Assembly (NCBI GenBank): GCA_010015805.1
Contig: ML978127.1
Location: 1,736,001 to 1,800,000, forward strand
Source of the DNA: Rhizodiscina lignyota
Taxonomy: Eukaryota > Ascomycota > Dothideomycetes > Aulographales > Rhizodiscinaceae
Reading direction: 5' to 3'
Length of the DNA stretch: 64,000 nucleotides
Positions within the stretch are counted from its first letter, which is position 1, and every line of letters begins with the position of its first letter. Under the pieces are notes generated by a model, which made no database searches, was not told where the DNA came from, and saw only the letters and a program-made list of their open reading frames with translations. Shown here piece after piece: positions 57,292 through 64,000 of the stretch. The translations under genes were made by a program, and so were the position numbers.

Positions 57292-57649
57292 GGCTCTACA
57301 AGGCTTTGAGGTTCGGAAGGGAGATTTCTAAGATATTTCTTAAGGAGCAAACTTGTGGAAATGCGGGACGGCGCCAAGATTTGACCGTCCGTAATCCTGG
57401 GTCTTTGCGGTTGCCACACATGCACGAATGTGATCGGTCACACAATTGGGGGAGAGAACAATTTCTTGATCCGGATGCTCTGGACTTTTAAAGATCAAAA
57501 TATATACAAGAATAGTCACACAGGATATGTGCTGTAGCCTCCGCAACATTATCCATCACATCCATTTTCAAACATTTCTTTTTTCTCATCCCTGTACATA
57601 ATGTAGCACGAAAGGTTCAGCTGTCCCTTTCCGTACCCGCAGTTCAAGT
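57292..57649. other. spacer upstream of the Zn2Cys6 gene
   Basis: Promoter of the transcription factor and 3' end of the next gene. Nothing specific is seen. Confidence 0.45.
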
Positions 57650-58462
57650 CTAGTACTCCTTCGCTGGTCTTGTGCTCGTCACGAAGCCAGTCGGAGCGGC
57701 GACAAAGCCAGTAAAGCTACCCGCGCCAGTTCCATCGGCTCCACCATGGTGGTTGTGATGATGAAGTCCTCCAAAGCCAGAGCCGGTTGGTCGAGCAAAA
57801 CCCTCTCCGGTTCCAGCAGCAGCAGCGAGCTCATTGCCGAAGCCTCCAGTTGGTGCTGCGAAGCCGCTTGCATCGCCGGAGCCGTGATGATGGTGGTGGC
57901 CGCCACCACGACCGCTTGGGAAGGCGAAGCCCTTGAATCCAGTGGGAAGAGCAGAGCCATCGGCGCCTCCAAAGCCGCTTGGGAAGCCAGATGGGAGACT
58001 AGTAGGTAGCGAGAAGCCTTCCCCACCTGTAGGTTGTGCAGCACCGGATGGGAAGTGTGGAAAGCTTGTCATCGAAGGGAGTCCGGTCTCAGAAGGCAAC
58101 TGGCGCTTCTCATATAATGCGTGGTCCGTAGGGAGGGAGATAGAAGACAGTCCCGAACCGAAGGCGGCACCAGTGCCGAACGCCCCCTGGTCACAGCCGA
58201 AGCCGTGAGGATGATGGCGGTGGTGACCGCTGGGTGCTGCAAAGCCGCTGAGCGCCGCGAAACCGCTAGATGCTGCGAATCCCTTTACGCCCGATGGCAG
58301 TCCAGTGCCAAATGAACCGCATCCTTCGCCGAACCCTTCGAAACCACCTGTGCCTGTGGGCCTGACGCGGGAAGGGTGGGAGTGGATGAGAGGGTCGCCG
58401 GTCTGAGCAGCGACTGCCAGAACATTGAGGGCCAGGGCCACAGAAGGAAGGATCTTGCCCAT
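57650..58462 (-). CDS. secreted Gly/Phe/His-rich repeat protein with Kex2 site
   Basis: A 270-residue product from ATG at 58462 (the frame is open further up, but this start gives a signal peptide, MGKILPSVALALNVLAVAAQ). The mature part is low complexity: SGFAA/LSGFAAPSG repeats, His runs (HHRHHPHG, HHHHHG, LHHHNHHG) and many GF and PTG motifs. A dibasic site (LYEKR, then QLPSETG) near residue 120 could be cut by Kex2. The high glycine and histidine content resembles wall or surface structural proteins and metal-binding low-complexity proteins. There is no membrane anchor. The family is not recognised and repeats are irregular. It is downstream of, and on the same strand as, the alpha-galactosidase gene. 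Confidence 0.7.
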   Translation of the reverse strand: MGKILPSVALALNVLAVAAQTGDPLIHSHPSRVRPTGTGGFEGFGEGCGSFGTGLPSGVKGFAASSGFAALSGFAAPSGHHRHHPHGFGCDQGAFGTGAAFGSGLSSISLPTDHALYEKRQLPSETGLPSMTSFPHFPSGAAQPTGGEGFSLPTSLPSGFPSGFGGADGSALPTGFKGFAFPSGRGGGHHHHHGSGDASGFAAPTGGFGNELAAAAGTGEGFARPTGSGFGGLHHHNHHGGADGTGAGSFTGFVAAPTGFVTSTRPAKEY

Positions 58463-60332
58463 TGTGAAGAAATTGGTTGACGCTGATTGGAGAAAAAAGA
58501 GCGTGCGGTCAACGCAGCAACGAATGTGATGAAGCAAGAAACAGGGCAAGAGGGAGCGACTGGTCTCAAGTGAGCGGACTGAAGCACCGTTGAAACTCAA
58601 AAGTGTGAAGGCATCTGGAAGATAATATATATGTTTATCTGCGAATTGCTGTGGAGCCAGTTGCTCTGGCACTGACGCCTCCGCCTTAGGGGCCATCCCG
58701 TCCGGCATGCAATCTATTCCACTGACATGTCCATCCGTCTTCATGAATATCACGTTTCAGCGGGATCTACGGGGCGAGAGCGTACGTAGGATGGAAAGGC
58801 GTGCTGTCGCACCAAGATGAGCGGTTGCTCGAGGCCCTTGGGCACATCAGCTTGTACCTGCATCTGTTCCGATGAGATGGAAGATGCCAGCCAATTGGGG
58901 CGGCGTTGGGGACCCGGAAGTGATCCACTCCCTTTCATCAGAAAACCCACGTCCTCTTCCGAATGCTATAGGTCCCATAAGGAAAAGTCGGCGGTAGGTG
59001 ATTGCGCGGTTAATGGTGGAGAAGAAGCCGTCGTCAGCTTAAGGAGAGGAACGTGCCAATGGCCTTCGTTCGGCTAGCGGGCGCTATCCCTTTTCCACAC
59101 TTCCTGCCTTTCATTTTTCCTCTTCCTCCTGGCAGATGCAGCAAGGCTCCGCTAAACTTCTCATGAGACGCCCGGTTCCGTTATGGATATCATGTTCGAG
59201 AGTCTGCATAGTGGATCATTGACGTTCGGCCCTTCCGATGCACGTTTCCTATGGTCGTGCCACGCCACGCGTCCAGACCTCCAGGAGCGGCTACGAAGAG
59301 CTGCTCCTGGTAAGGTCAGACGCGGCTCCGAACGGGAAAATGGAGCGGAAATACAGAGAGTGGCGTGAAACAAAACTTGAAACAGGTGGAGCATGGGCTG
59401 CGCTCAACAATCGGGGTCCGATTTTCTGTGAGCGTGCAGATTCCATCTCGGCCCCCTTGCGCATGCTTCCCGATCCTCATCCAGTGTCATGGACATGGAA
59501 AGTTAAGTGAACATTTCCTACCGATCGTGGTCGCTGTCCTCAATCCACTCATAATGATTCCTATACATTTCTTCAACTGCCAAACCCTTTCATTTAATAA
59601 TATCTCCGACTTTGAAGATCCCGCTCTTTATCTCGAACTTTCCGTATTGAACCAATTTAATATGGCACCAATCGCCTGAACCCTACCTCTAGTTCCGACT
59701 TCCGATTGCCCTAGATTTCTATTAATGAGAACCTGCCGACATGCTCTATCTCTTCCCTCCTACTCGTCCGATTGAACGTTCACAGCGAGCTCAGATTTCG
59801 GCTACGCAAAACTCTGGCTAGAATGGCTTACTTGGCTCTCCTTGTTCGCTCCGCCTTCTGCAATAGTACCTGGTGACGTCGGCCGAGTAGTCTGGTCGAA
59901 AGCTGACGGGCTTCCTTGCACCTTTCGCGGAGGGAGCATAGCAATCAAGAATGAGCAAATGCATAGGTGAAGGAACCCATCTCAAGACGAGTGTGTGAAA
60001 TGCTATGAAAGGAACGATCAAGTGATGGAGACGCACGACCTGGGGTGTTAGCGAGAACAGCATATGGGACTCTCTTCTTGAGATTTTGACATATATGTAC
60101 CAAGTCCCTCGAGGCCACCTAGCTAATGACATGACATATTGTGTAGAGTAGTGATTCAGAGGCCAATTTAAACGGACTCACTTCGACACACGGTGTCCGA
60201 CTTGGCGATTGTACTGTAACACCGCTCACACGATCGATATATCGCCGCGACTCAATTTCAGTCATGGAAGCACGCAATTCTGCTTCAATTCCTCTACGAA
60301 ACTCACACCATCACCTATCTCGCTACATTCCT
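58463..60332. other. 1.9 kb region with no supported gene
   Basis: Upstream of the repeat protein and downstream of the alpha-galactosidase. Several short frames, none with a domain or splice support. Confidence 0.4.
58625..58632 (-). promoter_or_regulatory. candidate TATA element
   Basis: An ATATATAT run lies about 165 bases upstream of the repeat-protein ATG on the minus strand. Confidence 0.3.
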
Positions 60333-62022
60333 CTAGAGCTCATCCCTCTTCTTCTTGCCAGCACCCACCTGCCTCAGCCTGAACATTCCTACGTCCCGAC
60401 CTTTCACATCCGCCCAAAGTGTGCCGCCCGGCTGTATCGTTCCAACTTTCGTGCCCATGAGGGCCTTCTCAGTGCTGCTCGGCAGTCCTGCGTATCCGCC
60501 GTTTGCCGTTGCATTCCACCTCGCGTCACTCGGGACCGTACCATTGCCGTTAATGATCGCATTTGCGGTGGCGTTGTCCATCCGGTTTGCCCAAAGGTCA
60601 TACACTTCCCACGACTCCTTGATCTGCGGGGCGCTTCCTTCTGGCCCAGAGTCAAAGAAGATCGTGGCCAAACTTGCGTTCATCCTCCGGTCTTGCGTGC
60701 CGGTGTTCGTGAACAACACAAGCTGGTCTCCATACTGTCCAGGTCCGTTCAACCCGCCAACCCACAGGGCAATTTCTCCCTGTCCGTACTTGTCCTGATC
60801 TGGCACGAAGTACCGCCAGCTGCGCTCCGCGCCACTGCCCTTGACATCCTGGCTGACAGACAGCACGGCAGTATTCTGCAGGATGCTCAACGTATTCGCA
60901 TCCATTTTACGCAGATCATTACCCATGATCATTGGGCTCTTCGCAGCGGCCCACACGCTCATCTGAATCTTATATTCGCTGTCCTGCATGCCTCCGTTGC
61001 CGATCTGCAACATGTCCATGTCATTCCAGTTTCCTGGACCGCCCTTCGATATGATCTGAGCGACCTTATTGACAACATTCATGACGGAGCAATAAAAGCC
61101 GCTCTCCGTGCACGTGAGGTAAGTGTATTCATCGCAGGGGCAGCGCGGGTCAGGGCGATCGAACATGTCAAAGACATCGCCTGCCATGCGCCACGAGTTG
61201 GCAACAGTGGAGCCCCAAACCCAGACGGCGTCGTCGCCCCTGCACAAGTACTCGTCAGCATTCTATCTCTTGCGCTCCTGTGAGCAGATTATATTACCAG
61301 TTGCACATCGAGTACAGTATTGGCCGACCGGTCGCGTTGAGAGCCCGTTGCATCACCTTGTATCGAGATGCGGTGGCTTGAGCGGTGCCCATTTGTCCGT
61401 CATTGTTGCAGTTGTCATATTTCAGATAATCGACCTGATTCTCGATTAGCATCACGCGTATGTCTCCACCAGCAACATAGATGAAACCTACACCCCAGCT
61501 GGCCCAGGTTTGTGCGTCAATCTCCTCGTGGCCCAAGCTACCCTCATAGCCACCACACGTGAAATTTCCTGCATCGGAGTAGATCCCCAACTTTAGACCC
61601 ATGGCGTGGACCTTACTTGCGACGTCCGCGATGCCGTTGGGAAATTTGGTGCTATTTGCTTGGAGATGGCCCGTTGAGTTGCGGCCAGCAGACCAGCAGT
61701 CTTATTTGATCAGCAGTTTGCACGATCAACACCGGGACTGGTTCTGAGCTCACCATCAATGATGACGTATTCGTAACCAAGGTCTTTGAAGCCCCATTTC
61801 ACAATGAGCTCGGCGGAGGAGAGAACGATATCTTCGGAGATGGCGCAACCGAAGGAATTCCACGTGTTCTAATTCTTGTCAGGAAATGTTCGAGGGCGCA
61901 GCGATCGAGCAAGAGCTTACCCAGCCCATCTGAGGAGTAATTGCGAGACCATTTCTTAATGCTAATACTGTGGTCAAGATTGAAGCTGCAATTAGCAGCG
62001 TGCGCATCAGATGAGGAGCCAT
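60333..62022 (-). CDS. alpha-galactosidase, glycoside hydrolase family 27, C-terminal RDEL
   Basis: Five exons give 489 residues: 61921-62022, 61754-61868, 61492-61700, 61298-61434 and 60333-61239. Introns are 61869-61920, 61701-61753, 61435-61491 (57 bases, stop-free) and 61240-61297. A signal peptide ([19 protein letters not shown]) precedes [18 protein letters not shown]. The conserved order is then [24 protein letters not shown], the nucleophile Asp149 in [12 protein letters not shown], the acid/base Asp209 in [10 protein letters not shown], and [15 protein letters not shown]. These are GH27 hallmarks. The enzyme cuts terminal alpha-1,6-galactose from galactomannan and melibiose-type sugars. 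Unusually, the chain ends KKKRDEL, a possible ER-retrieval tetrapeptide, although the protein is otherwise built for secretion. Confidence 0.95.
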
Positions 62023-63923
62023 GACGAGTCGGACGCAACGTATACCCGAGAGGGTGCCAATTCGAAGGAAAAGCTCGTCGACCTGAGCATCCTCATGGTG
62101 AGTATATTCATTTTATAAGCTGATTTGCCTTGCGGGGTCGTAGGAGCTGTCGTAATAGCTATCGGCCGCTCGGTGCGCAATGCTCTGGAAAAATTGAGCT
62201 CGTAGCGACGATGAGCATGCACGGTCAGTAAATCTAATGCTACCATGGACGGATGTCCGGAGCTATGATGCAACGGAGAGCTCTCGAGTACATGGGTAGG
62301 AGCTCAGTATAGCCTGTACCTGCAGATCGTTGATGCGGGGAGGTTGCAATGTTCGGGGAAGTTGAAGAGCAAAAACCTGGAGAAGCGGCGGGATTTTCCT
62401 CATTGAGCGCAAGCAAAGTAACTACCTCTTGTAGACAATTTTCCGCGACAACGAGGCTCTTCGCAATATAATAGAGAGAAGACTGATGAGGAAGAATTGT
62501 TCCGATAATGGAGAAGGCGTAGAGCGGAAAATATGGGGCTATGATTGAGACGGTGCGAGAAAGTCATGAAGCTACGGAGTAGAAGCGGAGTCTAGTTGAA
62601 AAACAACAGGCGTGAGAACCGATTTCCAACAAGCCCGAATAGCCCTATTTTCTGTTGATCAAATTGCACTCCATACCGCTAACCTGGTGAATGGTCCAAA
62701 CCTCGAGATCAACCGACGGGTCGATGGAAGTTCGTTATTTACATACGGTTTGGTTGCTTGTCGCCCTTACATATTTTCTATCGCGAACAGACAAGTGCAG
62801 ATTATATAGAATATGCAAGTTCTTCGAAGCGGGCGACATCATGCTGAACACAGAGAACTCAATTGACAAATCGCAAAAAGACGATGATTCGAGAATCTAG
62901 CTGTGGTGCGTGGGACATAGAGACGGCAGTAATAAGGCCGTAGGTTGTCTGAGCTAATGTCGACAGGTGCAATTACACACGGAACACAAGACAATGGTAG
63001 ACTTGATTAGGTTGGTGACTCGAACGAGGAGTCTCCAGCCCGAAGCATACTGATAAGTGTGAACAGTTCGAGGAAATGGCCGCAAGAGCCTCAAAGCGTT
63101 GGCATCGCAACCGCCAGCCAGGGTCTGGGGGTCCAGCCACATGGCCGCACAGACCATGCTTTCATGTCCCTATCTTCTTCAGAACCGGAACCCACCCCCA
63201 GGTTTCACTTTCATAGCCGTCACAGCTCGAGCGCCGCGCTATGGACCAATATTTTGCATCCACGCCTGTCATGATCGGTGCTGCAGCAGGGTAGAGTCCC
63301 TGCAGCGGGCGGGTCGGCGAGAGGTGGGTTGTGATGCGGCTGTTGCTAGCCACTACAAATAATAATTGGGGTGGCAGCGTCGACACCCAACCACCACCAT
63401 GATTCGCTTTAAGAGACGCCGCGCACTTGCGCTGCATCTGTTTTCTTTACTTCCACACTATTCCTGACTTTGTGCTCACTCAACAATTTCTATCGCTGCA
63501 ATTGAGCCTTTCGCTAGCTTAACATCGGACGAGAGTCGCTGAGACCACCGCTATCAACTACAACCTTGTCAAGCGTACAACCAATTGTAAGTTTTATTCG
63601 CACGCCAACTTGATTGCAGCCCACTGACCGGATGCAAGGTTACTTGAAGAGTTCCATTACTATCGACTGATCCACCGCTAGACGAAACGCTCTTCGACCC
63701 ATCTAGCAACCCACTACAGCACCGCATCAATTGATCGCTCGTGGAACGCTCTGCTTCTTGCATAGAGAATCTCAGAGACACTTTAGAGCCACGACTCGTT
63801 CCCCTCGCAGCATATACAACCAGTGCTGTCCTTCTGGCACCGTAGCCGTCGCTCTCTTCCACGAAGCTACCCCCCGAGACCTCGCACCAAAGGCCTCGAC
63901 ATCCCAGTCCTCCCACCGCCACC
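62023..63923. other. 1.9 kb region with no supported gene
   Basis: Divergent promoters of alpha-galactosidase and the gene at the right edge. The part after about 63560 is probably the leader of the right-edge gene and may hold a 5' intron (GTAAGT at 63586). No other feature is seen. Confidence 0.4.
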
Positions 63924-64000
63924 ATGAAGCGCAATCTCGTCATCTTCGTCATCGTCCTCGTCCTCTTCATCGTCATCGCGCTCGTCGGCTACCTCATATT
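63924..64000 (+). CDS. 5' start of a membrane-anchored protein, cut by the window edge
   Basis: ATG lies in the context GCCACCATGA, close to the optimal form. The 25 codons visible begin MKRNLVIFVIVLVLFIVIAL, which is a short basic start followed by an uninterrupted hydrophobic helix: a signal anchor or uncleaved signal peptide. Nothing can be said of the rest. Confidence 0.6.
   Translation, partial: MKRNLVIFVIVLVLFIVIALVGYLI

Noticed and set aside
60264-61283. Plus-strand frame of 339 codons
   Set aside because: Antisense to the alpha-galactosidase last exon, which carries catalytic motifs.
1-64000. Transposons, LTR elements, CRISPR arrays, tRNA or rRNA genes
   Set aside because: None could be supported by eye: no long terminal repeats, transposase or reverse-transcriptase motifs, spacer arrays or cloverleaf B-box signatures were seen.

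Overview
The window looks like nuclear DNA of a filamentous ascomycete, most likely a dothideomycete (inference). It has short GT-AG introns of about 47-140 bases with CTAAC/CTAAT-like branch sites and compact genes on both strands. The genes are typical of Pezizomycotina: a Zn2Cys6 regulator, a DUF7730/F-box-like protein, a fungal major-royal-jelly-like protein, an Nse2 SUMO ligase and an Scp160 vigilin. I saw no transposon, CRISPR array, rRNA or tRNA gene by eye. All splice junctions were read by hand from frame, phase and family conservation.

Left part (1-20 kb): the 3' end of COQ5; an unknown K/E/M-rich protein; a class I aminotransferase; an alpha/beta hydrolase; the SUMO ligase Nse2; a single-pass membrane protein; an MDR-type oxidoreductase; a 1693-residue coiled-coil protein; and a tiny three-exon gene for mitochondrial ribosomal protein bL33m.

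Middle (20-44 kb): a 1310-residue orphan type II membrane or secreted protein with acidic repeats; a DUF7730-like protein; a secreted royal-jelly/Yellow protein; a Ppc89/Cep57-like spindle pole body protein; a small unknown protein with one weak intron; a dynamin-like GTPase gene broken by one stop and one frameshift, with a decayed dynamin fragment and degenerate repeats close by; and Scp160/vigilin with at least ten KH-type GxxG loops.

Right part (44-64 kb): a CorA-like two-TM transporter; NAC-beta (EGD1), whose conserved N-terminus needs a one-base microexon; a secreted GH2 beta-mannosidase; Tim17 with six exons, one of 16 bases; an unknown protein; a Zn2Cys6 factor; a Gly/Phe/His-rich secreted protein; a GH27 alpha-galactosidase ending in RDEL; and the start of a membrane protein cut by the window edge. 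Beta-mannosidase, the Zn2Cys6 factor and alpha-galactosidase lie within 13 kb and could act together on galactomannan (inference); otherwise the window is ordinary housekeeping synteny.
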